In this document: positions 1 to 9,128 of the stretch, piece after piece | Numbering within the stretch: the first letter of the stretch is position 1 | How the letters are laid out: each line of letters begins with the position of its first letter | Notes under the pieces: generated by a model | Databases searched by the model: none | The model's input: the letters and a program-made list of their open reading frames with translations, nothing else | Told to the model about the DNA's origin: nothing | Program-made: the position numbers and the translations under genes | Source: Tritrichomonas musculus | Lineage: Eukaryota; Parabasalia; Tritrichomonadida; Tritrichomonadidae | Assembly (NCBI GenBank): GCA_039105265.1 | Contig: JAPFFF010000007.1 | Coordinates: 2,604,001 to 2,668,000 of the forward strand | Direction of reading: 5' to 3' | Length of the DNA: 64,000 nucleotides

Positions 1-351
1 TTGATTTAGAGAGTTTTGAATAGCATCTGAATTATCATTCAAACATTTATAAAGCTGTTCTAAGGTGAAAGCATTGGTCAATTTGCCATTCACCTTGATT
101 TGTCCTGTTGGATAAATATTGACCTTATATAAGTTTTTTATATCTCCTGGTTTTATACCTGCACCTGCAGTTATATAAGCATCTATCTCTGTTTTATTAT
201 AAATGTTATTGAAGAAAACTGAAGAACCATCTTCATCTTCTATTTGAACAATTTTATTTCCATTCTCATCTTCTCCGACTTTGATTTCTATTCCATTTGA
301 TTTTAATGTCTCAGCCTCACTTGATTGAATTGAGTATAAACCAATCGACAT
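1..351 (-). CDS. Fibre-like virion protein, N-terminal part (partial at window edge)
   Basis: The first 117 residues of a protein that runs off the left edge; the start codon is at 349-351. The motif NNIYNKTEID at about residues 48-57 resembles the YTKxEID segments common in phage tail-fibre N-termini. The 880-residue gene of element B has a matching stretch (CIYTKKEID) at a similar distance from its start and the same head-to-head partner gene. A receptor-binding or fibre role is inferred from this; no enzyme motif is visible. The start is supported by the conserved divergent arrangement, in which the partner gene begins 16 bp away on the other strand. Confidence 0.6.
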   Translation of the reverse strand, partial: MSIGLYSIQSSEAETLKSNGIEIKVGEDENGNKIVQIEDEDGSSVFFNNIYNKTEIDAYITAGAGIKPGDIKNLYKVNIYPTGQIKVNGKLTNAFTLEQLYKCLNDNSDAIQNSLNQ

Positions 352-367
352 ATTTAATAATAAATAA

Positions 368-1105
368 ATGTTAATTTCTATGCAAAGCCGTGACTCACAA
401 AAATATCATACTGTGTCTTTGACGATGAATATACCTTGGAAATGCAGCTATGTAAAATATTATGTGTCTTCTATAAACACTAATTCAAACATATTATTAA
501 GTACAAAAGATGATTATATGAAATATCAAGTTGGCAAAACCGTTCATACTATTGAATTTTCTGAGTCCTATCATTATTCTATCAAACAACTTGAACAAAT
601 TTTTAGTCAGAAAAGTGAATTGGCATGGGAATATGATAAAAATAAACGCACATTTAAGATAACAGCAAGTTTGAAAACAACAATTACATCAATATCTCAC
701 AGAGCTGCATTATTGACTGGATTATATAACACTCCGTTGCCTTTGACAATTGATCCTAAAGAACCCTTTATTGTGCCAGATTTGCCGATCATAACTCATA
801 CAAAACTTTATTTGGTCTCTTTACAAGGTAATCCGATGTATTCAGCTATTGGAGATCAAGAGTATACTCCTTCAGTTATAGGAAATATAAACACAATGGC
901 TATAGACGGCAAGCCACTGATTTATGACTTTGAGAAAGAAGGAAAACCAATAAAAATAAAAACAAACACAGATAGTTTAAAATATTTAGAATTAAGTTTA
1001 GTCGATTTCCAATTTCAGCCTATCGCTTTAAAAAGTCCTTTGTTTGTTTCAATTAAAGTAAAGCCAGCTAAAGATGCAGACGTTAAGGATGTGTTAACTA
1101 AATGA
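368..1105 (+). CDS. Conserved Polinton virion-like protein (245 aa)
   Basis: Not recognised by function. It is clearly homologous to the protein at 22273-23031 in element B: both begin with a short hydrophobic stretch, then IPWxCxYxxYYVxSIN, then a conserved HRxALxTGLYNxPL segment, then a C-terminal stretch reading VDFxxQPxxLxSPxFVxIKV. The predicted beta-rich character and the invariant place beside the fibre-like gene suggest a structural virion component such as a penton or spike protein, which is inference. The alignment with the element B copy supports the first ATG. Its 3' end overlaps the convergent polymerase gene by 8 bp. Confidence 0.65.
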   Translation: MLISMQSRDSQKYHTVSLTMNIPWKCSYVKYYVSSINTNSNILLSTKDDYMKYQVGKTVHTIEFSESYHYSIKQLEQIFSQKSELAWEYDKNKRTFKITASLKTTITSISHRAALLTGLYNTPLPLTIDPKEPFIVPDLPIITHTKLYLVSLQGNPMYSAIGDQEYTPSVIGNINTMAIDGKPLIYDFEKEGKPIKIKTNTDSLKYLELSLVDFQFQPIALKSPLFVSIKVKPAKDADVKDVLTK

Positions 1106-4100
1106 ATTTAAGGGTCCTGCTAAACTTTTTGATATTAGTCTGCTGAAAAGTTTGAGTTTTTCTGAATGCATTTGTGCCATCTAATAAATTGAACTCCATT
1201 TTGGCCCCAGCATACAATTTTTCATAGAGTTCTTCAATTGTGATGCCCATTCGTTTACATTTATTAATGATCACTTGATGAGGAATGCCCTTGAGTCTTA
1301 TATGATATCCTTCTTTTCCTTCTTCATCGACTAAGATATCTAAATAACTTTTCTTGCCTAATGCGATCAGTTTTCGTGAATGTATTTGGCCTACTGCACC
1401 CTCAAAACCGTCAAAATCATTATGAAATTGACACATGTTTTCACCTATTAATTCAGCATTATATTTCTCCTTAAAGATCTCTGCCACTTTTTTCACATCA
1501 TCTTCATATAGGTGCATGCTATCGGTATCTTGATAGAATATTTCAATCCCTTTTTGTTCTGCACTAGCCATAACACGATTCATCAAATGTTTTGACCATG
1601 AAAGAACGCTAGCACCAAATTGTGGGAGATTGAAATGATCATTGATCGGCTTCAGCTTTTTCACATAGCATCTATCAATTGTCGGTTCATCATAGATTTC
1701 TGTGATAAAGTTATAATTGCGCCAAATGTATTTCATTAGCTCATCTCTGGGTACACTTTTTGTTTCGGTTTTCATCGCTTTCAATATTGATTTGCCATAG
1801 ATTGAATTCAATAGCAATTTGATCGTTGACTGCAGTGGATTCTTCTCTTTCTTATATTTGAGTCTTAAATTAAATAATCCAAGAATGAACTCATTTATCT
1901 TCTTATTAAATCCTTCATCAAAATAGTAACCACGAATGATTTCGTATTTGATATCATAGAACTCTATTAAATCCATTAGTGCAATCTTGTCAATATAAAA
2001 ATTGCTAACAGGGTCATTGTCAAATATTTTTGAGCCCTTATCATTTCGTCTAAAGACTTGCCCGAATTTATATGGCTTATCGGATTTGCACTTGATTTCA
2101 TTAATATTGATTTCAATAAAAAAAGTGTCAAATTTCATCAATTGATCATGGTCTATATTTTGAGGCAAAATTTTCGGTTTTCCTTTAGCAACACCATCCA
2201 TTACATACATAGCTGAAGGATAAAGGCTAACTGCATCAAAATCTTGTATTCTTCCTTCTATATATTGCTTTTGATTTGATGCTGTCATTGTTCTTCCTCC
2301 GCTTACACATCTTTGAATAAAGTTTTGCGGTTTGCCACTTAATTGATAACAACCGTCAAAACATCCATATTTATTGGCGAAATGATAACCGATAGATGAG
2401 ATTGAAATAAAGTTATTAACGCCTAACATTTCTGTACCTGTTTGTTTGAATACTTCTTTCAAATCTTTATCAAATTTTTCAAGCCCTTTCATAAGAACGA
2501 TACAATCCTTAAAACAATAGAACTTGGCATATTTCATAATATTAATTGAATCATTTTTTTCATTGTATGCTTCACTTATTTTGGCATTTTCTAGGATTTG
2601 TTTGCTTTCATCTTTGCCATCGTTCTCTTTTCTATACTGCTCATAGAATTCATTGATTGGCAGAACAGCTTTTTGAATGTTTTCTTCAGTGTATATTTTG
2701 TATGCCATAACCTCTTTATGCACATCTAAATTAAACATAGATGCAAAATTCCTGAGAGCCGATGGAATAATTGAATAGGAATTGCGAAACGTAAGCTTTT
2801 TCACTAATTTACCATTTGAAGCATACTTGAGCATAATGACTTGCAAAACTGTGCCTGTTCTTTCAGTTATTTGTGTTTTCCATCCAGGAGTATTGATGAA
2901 AAAGCAACCATCGTACTTTAAATTGTGAAAATAAGTTAGTGAATTATTGTATAGATAATTGAGAAGCTGACGATCAATGTTTTCACCTTCAAAGCTTATT
3001 TTGTGAATATTTTGGCCTTCACGATACACTGTGCAATTCAAATAAGGACGATGAGGAGATACAGTAGTGTCTGTTTCAAAATCTGAATAATATACTCTAG
3101 ACCAATCTTTCTCTTTCTTCTTATCTTTATTCGAGTCTATTATTTTTGTGCATAATTCTTCATTATAATCAAGATCAATGTAATCATTCAATCCATCATA
3201 TTCGGTTGTATTCAATATGGATAATTCGCAGCTTCTTATCTCTCTGAACATATTGAGCTCAAACATTTTTCTGAATATCATCATTGGAAGAGTGCCATTT
3301 TCTGAATAAAAAATCTTTTCGCCTTTGATGCCTTTGATCATGAAGCGGTTTTTATCATCTTTGAACTTTTCGTCTATTTCTTTTGCATGTTCAAGATAAT
3401 AGATGGTGCATTTGATTGGCCTATATATCATGTAGTGATCTTTATAAAGAAGCAACTCTACTGTTCGATCATAACCTTTCTTTCTGGTGTCTATTTTGAT
3501 CTGCATTTGATGCTTAATATCAAACCTTTCGTCGATTCTTTTCACGACAAAACTGCATTTGAATTTTTCTGATATCTCTTTGATTTTGTTATTTGGTATC
3601 GATTTTGTTTGAACATAATATCGCAAGTGATTTATTTCTTCATCATTGAACACTCCTGACTGAATCAAAGCATAGACAAAACAATTATCTTTATAATTTT
3701 TCTTATCTATCTTTGAGAATATTTGGAATTCACTGAGATCTAAATTAGATAAATTAATAAAAGGAAAGAATGAGCCTTCTGGTGTTGATCTATAATCTGG
3801 ATCGATTTCGACTTCTTCATGATATAAAGCATGGTCATCTTCATCTTCTTTAATAACATCGAACTTAATTCCTTTATCGTCTAGTTGTTTTCTCAGAAAA
3901 AGTACATCATATTTGACTGGAATGAATTCAAAATTGACAGTTGGGTTTGTATCTGATTTCTCTTCTGACAAGTCTAATTCGCCTGATATGTGACCTATTG
4001 TGCTCTCTATGTCATGTTTGTCGCTGAGAGTGAACCATTTTGCGTGTCCATCAAGTGTGTATGCTTTGACGACAACTTTTGATTTATTTCGAATCTTATA

Positions 4101-4454
4101 GCAGTGTCGAAGCATCTCTGTAAATGCGAGTCTCTTGCACTCACTGTCTCCAATATCGACGTCAAAGGAGAACTCTTTTGCAGCCATAAACATGAGTCTT
4201 TTGAGTTCTCTTTGAAATAACTCTTGATCATCCACTTCTTGTACTCTTTTTTCGTATGCTTGTCTTGCTTGTGTCTTTGAGTCTTCATAAAAGTCTATAG
4301 ACAAGTTCATTATGTCATTATCTACATTTGCCTTTGATATATTGGTTTTCATCTTTTTCCCCGACAAGCCACTTCTCTGTAATCTCTGTATTTGATTTTG
4401 CTGTGTTTGAACAAGTTTTATCAATTCTTCTCTTGAAAGTTTGTTGAAGTCCAT
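1098..4454 (-). CDS. polB: Protein-primed family B DNA polymerase (pPolB)
   Basis: The replicative polymerase of the element. From the chosen start the protein is 1118 residues. Exonuclease motifs are DFETD near residue 456 (Exo I), HNLKYD near 510 (Exo II) and YCFKDC near 648 (Exo III). Polymerase motifs are DFDAVSLYPSA near 741 (A), KLLLNSIYGKS near 883 (B) and YQDTDS near 976 (C). The long spacing between motifs A and B fits the TPR insertions of protein-primed polymerases. An in-frame ATG exists at 4562, but the stretch it adds is AT-rich and hydrophobic, so the ATG at 4452-4454 (MDFNKLS) is preferred. The homologue at 24725-28189 shares all motifs, so the function call is strong. Confidence 0.95.
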   Translation of the reverse strand: MDFNKLSREELIKLVQTQQNQIQRLQRSGLSGKKMKTNISKANVDNDIMNLSIDFYEDSKTQARQAYEKRVQEVDDQELFQRELKRLMFMAAKEFSFDVDIGDSECKRLAFTEMLRHCYKIRNKSKVVVKAYTLDGHAKWFTLSDKHDIESTIGHISGELDLSEEKSDTNPTVNFEFIPVKYDVLFLRKQLDDKGIKFDVIKEDEDDHALYHEEVEIDPDYRSTPEGSFFPFINLSNLDLSEFQIFSKIDKKNYKDNCFVYALIQSGVFNDEEINHLRYYVQTKSIPNNKIKEISEKFKCSFVVKRIDERFDIKHQMQIKIDTRKKGYDRTVELLLYKDHYMIYRPIKCTIYYLEHAKEIDEKFKDDKNRFMIKGIKGEKIFYSENGTLPMMIFRKMFELNMFREIRSCELSILNTTEYDGLNDYIDLDYNEELCTKIIDSNKDKKKEKDWSRVYYSDFETDTTVSPHRPYLNCTVYREGQNIHKISFEGENIDRQLLNYLYNNSLTYFHNLKYDGCFFINTPGWKTQITERTGTVLQVIMLKYASNGKLVKKLTFRNSYSIIPSALRNFASMFNLDVHKEVMAYKIYTEENIQKAVLPINEFYEQYRKENDGKDESKQILENAKISEAYNEKNDSINIMKYAKFYCFKDCIVLMKGLEKFDKDLKEVFKQTGTEMLGVNNFISISSIGYHFANKYGCFDGCYQLSGKPQNFIQRCVSGGRTMTASNQKQYIEGRIQDFDAVSLYPSAMYVMDGVAKGKPKILPQNIDHDQLMKFDTFFIEININEIKCKSDKPYKFGQVFRRNDKGSKIFDNDPVSNFYIDKIALMDLIEFYDIKYEIIRGYYFDEGFNKKINEFILGLFNLRLKYKKEKNPLQSTIKLLLNSIYGKSILKAMKTETKSVPRDELMKYIWRNYNFITEIYDEPTIDRCYVKKLKPINDHFNLPQFGASVLSWSKHLMNRVMASAEQKGIEIFYQDTDSMHLYEDDVKKVAEIFKEKYNAELIGENMCQFHNDFDGFEGAVGQIHSRKLIALGKKSYLDILVDEEGKEGYHIRLKGIPHQVIINKCKRMGITIEELYEKLYAGAKMEFNLLDGTNAFRKTQTFQQTNIKKFSRTLKFI

Positions 4455-4554
4455 TTTAAGTGTGATTAAATTGACCTTTATTAACCTAAAAACCGTAGAA
4501 ATATAAAAAGAAAAAATAAAAGAAAAATAAGAGAAGAATTGTTTATTAATGACC

Positions 4555-5358
4555 TTATGCAATTAAAAGTGTCTTTAAATAATGTTCAACCCACCATGCT
4601 GTAATTGTGGGTAAGTTTTTAAGATTCACATCTGGAGCATTATCCTGAAGTGATAGTAAATATTGGTATTCTCGAGGATCATTAACGAGCTTTTTTATTG
4701 AGGAAGTAAAGTCATTATAAAGATCTTGTTGGAGCTTGGAACTATTATAATCTTTGCTGTATTTATTTTTGAATTCTTCATGGACGAATATTAAACGTCT
4801 TGCTTCTTCTGATCTACTGATCTTTTTTTCTAGAGTTTTAGCAATTCCAGCTGGATCAACCTTTTCTCTATTATCCCAGGCATTGTTTACCACTCTCACC
4901 AATTCATCTAAGAAAGCTGGTTCTTTGCATACTCTTTTTGAAACAGATGCATAATCTATTTCCGGTGCTGGTGCTGGTGCTGGTGGAGGTGGAGGTGGTG
5001 GTGGTATCTTTAGTTTGGTAATTTGTTCCTCTAGGTTCTTGATCTTGGTCTCATAATCTGCTTTTTGCTTTTCCAGCTTTTTGTCCACATATTTGGTCAT
5101 TATTTGACGAATTCTCCAATCCAACTTTGTGAGTGGATTTGGCTGCTGATCGGATTGGAGAATTATGTCCATTAATCTTTCCCAGCTTTTTGTCTCTTCC
5201 TCTGGTTCAGCTGGCAAAAAATTTATGACATGGCCAGGTTCTATTTGCAAATGAGGTTCTTCTTCCTCCTCTTGTTGCTTGTTCAGCAAGTTTTGCAGTA
5301 ATTGATTCTGGTCTTGCTTATTCAGCAAGTTTTGCGACAGATTGTCTTGATTCAGCAA
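4555..5358 (-). CDS. Coiled-coil, proline-rich element A protein
   Basis: Not recognised. It begins in a Q/L/N-rich stretch containing NLLNKQ repeats, followed by an acidic segment, a charged helix likely to form a coiled coil (about residues 90-115), an eight-proline run then alternating Ala-Pro (about 118-131), and a helical C-terminal domain ending WWVEHYLKTLLIA. It lies just upstream of the polymerase on the same strand. In element B the neighbour of the polymerase is also a small coiled-coil protein (28582-28932), so the two may be functional counterparts. This repeat-rich locus appears broken in about one place. Confidence 0.5.
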   Translation of the reverse strand: MLNQDNLSQNLLNKQDQNQLLQNLLNKQQEEEEEPHLQIEPGHVINFLPAEPEEETKSWERLMDIILQSDQQPNPLTKLDWRIRQIMTKYVDKKLEKQKADYETKIKNLEEQITKLKIPPPPPPPPAPAPAPEIDYASVSKRVCKEPAFLDELVRVVNNAWDNREKVDPAGIAKTLEKKISRSEEARRLIFVHEEFKNKYSKDYNSSKLQQDLYNDFTSSIKKLVNDPREYQYLLSLQDNAPDVNLKNLPTITAWWVEHYLKTLLIA

Positions 5359-5665
5359 TTGCGACAGATTGGTCTTGCTTGTTCAGCAAGAGTTGCAACA
5401 ATTGATTCGAGTCTTGCTTGTTCAGCAAGTTTTGCAGTAATTGATTCGAGTCTTGCTTGTTCAGCAAGAGTTGCAACAATTGATTTGCGTCTGGCTGCTG
5501 ATTCGAGTCTTGCTTGTTCAGCAAGAGTTGCAGTAATTGATTTGCGTCTGGCTGCTGATTCGAGTCTTGCTTGTTCAGCAAGAGTTGCAGTAATTGATTC
5601 GAGTCTTGCTTGTTCAGCAAGAGTTGCAGTAATTGATTCGAGTCTTGCTTGTTCAGCAAGAGTTG
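5318..5665. repeat. Tandem repeat of about 39 bp inside the Q-rich gene
   Basis: The + strand shows repeats of TCTTGCTTGTTCAGCAAGAG followed by a spacer TTGCAGTAATTGATTCGAG, about eight copies, some with an 18-bp insertion (TTTGCGTCTGGCTGCTGA). Each unit contains the inverted pair CTTGCT/AGCAAG around TGTTC. The array is coding on the minus strand. Confidence 0.8.
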
Positions 5666-5788
5666 CAGTAATTGATTCTGATTTGTCATTTGCATGTCAT
5701 TAAGCATTGGCATTCTTTGGATTTGACGTTTGATGATTCGTCTTTGTTTTGAGTTTAGATTGTTGTTGTTGTTGTTGTTGAAGAACAT
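5318..5788 (-). CDS. Glutamine/asparagine-rich 13-residue repeat protein
   Basis: An open frame beginning with a poly-asparagine run, then a basic stretch (KQRRIIKRQIQR), then about eight copies of a 13-residue unit close to NQLLQLLLNKQDS, some with an extra NQQPDA. The matching DNA repeats are about 39 bp long. Such leucine/glutamine repeats favour helical self-association. No function is known. The locus is low in complexity, and the reading frame here and in the adjoining gene overlap; the locus seems broken in about one place. Confidence 0.45.
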   Translation of the reverse strand: MFFNNNNNNNLNSKQRRIIKRQIQRMPMLNDMQMTNQNQLLQLLLNKQDSNQLLQLLLNKQDSNQLLQLLLNKQDSNQQPDANQLLQLLLNKQDSNQQPDANQLLQLLLNKQDSNQLLQNLLNKQDSNQLLQLLLNKQDQSVAIAESRQSVAKLAE

Positions 5789-6154
5789 TAAAAAAAATGG
5801 TCAGCAATGGCGGTTTTTAAGAATAATTTATTCTCTCAATTATCGTTTCTCACAAAATTGAATGTCCGATCATTTTTATAATAAACATTTTATTTTAATC
5901 TAACGATTAATTATTAATTATCTATATTAAGTATATATATTATTTTTATGATTATTATTAAAAAACAAATTATTAAAAATATTTCAATAAATTGAGAGAA
6001 TGTAAATTTTATTCCAAAGTATTTTATTTTTTAAATCTAAACTATTATTTAATATCTACATTAAATATACATATTTATAAAATAGTTATTTTTATTCTAA
6101 AAAATGTTTTTCCTATAGATTTTGAAAATTCTTTTGAAAAAGTTCACACTTTTT
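5789..6154. other. AT-rich gap, no gene seen
   Basis: 366 bases of very AT-rich DNA between divergent genes of element A. I see no convincing reading frame or RNA gene. It probably holds the promoters of the genes on both sides. Confidence 0.5.
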
Positions 6155-6574
6155 ATGTCTGAATACTTTGAAGACGAAACTGATTTTCTTGATTCTTTAG
6201 TTCATTATGAGTTAACAGAAGAAGACAAAGAGCTCTGGCATCCTGATAATCAAATAGAAAAATTGGGGAAAGATATCTCACGGTCATTACATATATCTTC
6301 TCAAGAAGATAAAATTCCTAGTTTCGAATTAAGTCCAAAAGCCAAAATACCAGATAGCTTCCATATCAATCCCAAATTCTTGGCATTTTATAAATCTCTC
6401 AGAAAAGATAATTATTATGCAAATGAACTCAGAGATTTATATAATAGTTATTTTGGCACAAATTTAACCAAAAAAGGACTTGCACATATACTTGAAATAA
6501 GAACAATGTTTTCTAATAAGCGTATTAGAATAAAAAATAAAAGATTAACAATATACACAAAAATTTTTTACTAA
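6155..6574 (+). CDS. Small hypothetical protein of element A (139 aa)
   Basis: Not recognised. The N-terminus is acidic (MSEYFEDETDFLDSL) and the C-terminus strongly basic (NKRIRIKNKRLTIYTK), a distribution that would suit nucleic-acid or capsid binding. The only upstream in-frame start is TTG, so the ATG at 6155 is taken. A tandem array follows directly after the stop codon. Element B has no visible counterpart. Confidence 0.5.
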   Translation: MSEYFEDETDFLDSLVHYELTEEDKELWHPDNQIEKLGKDISRSLHISSQEDKIPSFELSPKAKIPDSFHINPKFLAFYKSLRKDNYYANELRDLYNSYFGTNLTKKGLAHILEIRTMFSNKRIRIKNKRLTIYTKIFY

Positions 6575-6583
6575 ACATTACTG

Positions 6584-6969
6584 CATGAATCATTGAATTT
6601 TTTTTTGTCCGCATGAATCATTGAATTTTTTTGGACGCATGAATCATTGAATTTTTTTGGACGCATGAATCATTGAATTTTATTGGACGCATGAATCATT
6701 GAATTTTTTTGTCCGCATGAATCATTGAATTTTATTGGACGCATGAATCATTGAATTTTTGAATCATTGAATTTTTTTTTCCGCATGAATCATTGAATTT
6801 TTTTTGTCCGCAAGAAAATTGAACTTCATGAGGTCATGGCCGCATGAATTATTGAATGTTTTTTTATTGGACGCATGAATCATTGAATGTTTTTTTATTG
6901 GACGCATGAATCATTGAATTTTATTGGACGCATGAATCATTGAATTTTATTGGACGCATGAATCATTGA
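6584..6969. repeat. Tandem array, unit about 26 bp (GCATGAATCATTGAATTTT...)
   Basis: About fourteen copies of a unit reading GCATGAATCATTGAATTTT plus TTTGGAC, TATTGGAC or TTTTGTCC. The core GCATGAATCATTGAAT is almost unchanged while the T-run and the GGAC/GTCC ends vary. One diverged copy lies near 6810-6850. No unique spacers are present, so it is not a CRISPR array. It fills the gap between a + gene and the 3' end of the bZIP-like gene. Confidence 0.85.
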
Positions 6970-7013
6970 ATAATTATTGAAAAACAAAAATAAAATACAA
7001 GCCAATTAGGTAT

Positions 7014-7244
7014 TCAATTGGGCTGATTCGTTATCATATTTACTTTTTCTCTTAATTCTTCTAATTCTCTTTTTTTCCTTTCTCTATATGCTTTTTGTTG
7101 TTGTTTTCTAGCTTCATGTCTTTCTTCTTCAGTAGCGTATTTTAGTTTTCGTCCTCTTTTCAAATTTTGTATACTTTCTGATTTGGTGAGCTTTTTGATA
7201 ACATTTGTTTCATTAAATTCTGAAAGATCTAATCGTCCGGACAT
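7014..7244 (-). CDS. bZIP-like basic-region protein of element A (76 aa)
   Basis: A short protein with an acidic N-terminus, a basic patch (KRGRKLKY) and a bZIP-like basic region EARKQQQKAYRERKKRELEEL at about residues 45-65. It has no long leucine zipper. A close homologue sits at 23039-23284 in element B, beside the same class of genes, so it is a conserved component. DNA binding, possibly for transcriptional control or packaging, is inferred from the basic region. It is divergent from the SF3 helicase gene with 49 bp between the starts. Confidence 0.6.
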   Translation of the reverse strand: MSGRLDLSEFNETNVIKKLTKSESIQNLKRGRKLKYATEEERHEARKQQQKAYRERKKRELEELREKVNMITNQPN

Positions 7245-7293
7245 TTATTTTTGAGAAAAAATAAAAAACAAAAAAGCTCTTCACATTTCTGAA

Positions 7294-9057
7294 ATGACTG
7301 AAGAAGAACAAATGACTGAAGAAGAACAAATGACTGAAGAAGATCCTTATTTGGATGATAGTAACGATGAAGACCAAATAATAATTCAAAATGTCCTGCC
7401 ACATTACCACCCAGATTTTAATGATAATGATCTTTGTGTCAACAATAACCCAATTAAACTTGACGGTGATGATTTATTGGCCCTTTATTCATTGTTGGAA
7501 CCAAACGAAGAGAATTTTGGTCAGGTATTCAATTCAATATCTATTGCACCATATAAGACCGATTTCAAAAAGCAAATCATGAAAAGATGGTGGTGTCTCA
7601 AAGAGGGAAATAGTGAAGAATTTGTCGAAGAAAATTGGCAAAATAATCAAACTCTCAAAGGGAACAGATGGTTATTCGATTTCTTAAACTGTTTACCTCA
7701 AAGACAGAGGAATTACATGCTTGAGACGTACTTTAATAACACCATTAATGACTCAGCTCAAATTGAAACATATACCCATTTTTCATTAACTAGCATCAGA
7801 CACAAAGACTATAGGAAAAGCACAGGGTTTGGCATCAGAGTCGGGGAATTCATGACTGATCTTGTCAGAGTTGCTAAACATATTGATGTTGTGCCATCAA
7901 TTTTTCTCCTCAAAGTGAGAGACCCAAAGTACAATCACGCACAACTGACATTCACTACTATGGCACAGTTCAATCAAAAACTAAAGTCAATAACTTTGGG
8001 CAAAACGACAAAAGCAATTACAGCATATAAAGTTTTGCAGGAAGGAACAAATACAAACTTTTTGACAATAGAGCAGATGGCATTCTACACCGGACGATTG
8101 GATGTGTTTCAATTCTTCCAGGGATTTGATTATCCTTTATGCTTTGGACAAAATATAAGACAAGAAGTTATTCAGCCATTCCTTTCTCATATTTTTGCCA
8201 TCATATGCAAAAAAAGAAAAGATGTTTTCAATTATGTCATATCCTGGATATCGTATATTATCCAAAATATTGGAAAAAAGACCAAAACAGCACTCGTCAT
8301 AACAGGTATGCAGGGTACTGGGAAAAACACGTTTACTGACACTATTTGTAAACTTTTTGGTGGTTATGCCAATCCTGATGCCAAACTTGATTATCTCACA
8401 GGCAAATTTAATGGAAGTTTGATGTATAAAATGTTGCTTGTGTGTAATGAAGTAAAGAGTTTTATCGGCAACAAGAAATATGATGACGACACCTTAAAGA
8501 CATTGATCACGGAAGAGTCAATTGACATTCACAAGAAGTATCAGGACGTCTTTACTCAGCAAAATGTTGCCAACTTTATCTTCCTTTCGAACAATTTTGC
8601 ACCAATCAAAATAGCAGAAGATGATAGACGATACATAGTTATGGAAGTTTCAGCAGAAAAACGAGGAGATAAAGACTATTTTAATAATCTTTATGGGTCC
8701 TTCACTCCTGATTTTTTTTCGATCCTGTTATCTTGGTTCAGAAGAATTGATCTTTCCCAATGGGATCCGACAATCATTCCTTTGACAAGAGAGAAAACAG
8801 ACATTATTAACTTTTCGAAGAATCCATACTCAGCATTCATTCAGCTGAATGTTTCACAATTTATCCATGGAATACAAAAGAAGCAGGCCTTTGAATCCTT
8901 TAAAGCTTGGTGCACCGAAAATGGATATGCTGTGGGAACAATGCAAGCCTTTCGAAACAGCGTTCTCAAATACTGCCGAGAAACCAAAGATGGCTCAAAG
9001 GCAGCAATTTATCAATTGCGTGAAGACGCATATCAATTCTTTCAAATAAATAAATAA
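7294..9057 (+). CDS. Superfamily 3 helicase (D5/Rep-like AAA+ ATPase)
   Basis: A 587-residue protein with the SF3 helicase set: Walker A GMQGTGKNT near residue 338, Walker B MLLVCNE near 380, motif C FIFLSNN near 428 and a following DDRRY arginine motif near 443. The N-terminal 300 residues are not recognised; they could hold a primase or origin-binding part. It is expected to unwind replication forks or origins of the element. Three near-identical 18-bp repeats at the start give three candidate ATGs (MTEEEQ units); the first is used. Element B lacks this gene but has an SF2 helicase. Confidence 0.85.
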   Translation: MTEEEQMTEEEQMTEEDPYLDDSNDEDQIIIQNVLPHYHPDFNDNDLCVNNNPIKLDGDDLLALYSLLEPNEENFGQVFNSISIAPYKTDFKKQIMKRWWCLKEGNSEEFVEENWQNNQTLKGNRWLFDFLNCLPQRQRNYMLETYFNNTINDSAQIETYTHFSLTSIRHKDYRKSTGFGIRVGEFMTDLVRVAKHIDVVPSIFLLKVRDPKYNHAQLTFTTMAQFNQKLKSITLGKTTKAITAYKVLQEGTNTNFLTIEQMAFYTGRLDVFQFFQGFDYPLCFGQNIRQEVIQPFLSHIFAIICKKRKDVFNYVISWISYIIQNIGKKTKTALVITGMQGTGKNTFTDTICKLFGGYANPDAKLDYLTGKFNGSLMYKMLLVCNEVKSFIGNKKYDDDTLKTLITEESIDIHKKYQDVFTQQNVANFIFLSNNFAPIKIAEDDRRYIVMEVSAEKRGDKDYFNNLYGSFTPDFFSILLSWFRRIDLSQWDPTIIPLTREKTDIINFSKNPYSAFIQLNVSQFIHGIQKKQAFESFKAWCTENGYAVGTMQAFRNSVLKYCRETKDGSKAAIYQLREDAYQFFQINK

Positions 9058-9128
9058 AACTTTTATTAAATTAATCTTTTTTTTTGAGAATGTTATGTGA
9101 TCTGACATAACCGTTTTCATTTTTTTCA

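Noticed and set aside
5302-5703. + strand frame with SSLACSARVAVID repeats
   Set aside because: It is the opposite strand of the coding 39-bp repeats of the Q-rich gene.
6584-6969. CRISPR-like appearance of the 26-bp array
   Set aside because: Units are contiguous with only T-run variation between them; there are no unique spacers and no cas genes, and the genome is eukaryotic.
7213-7410. 65-codon minus-strand frame with FFSHLF repeats
   Set aside because: It is the complement of the MTEEEQ repeats at the start of the SF3 helicase gene.
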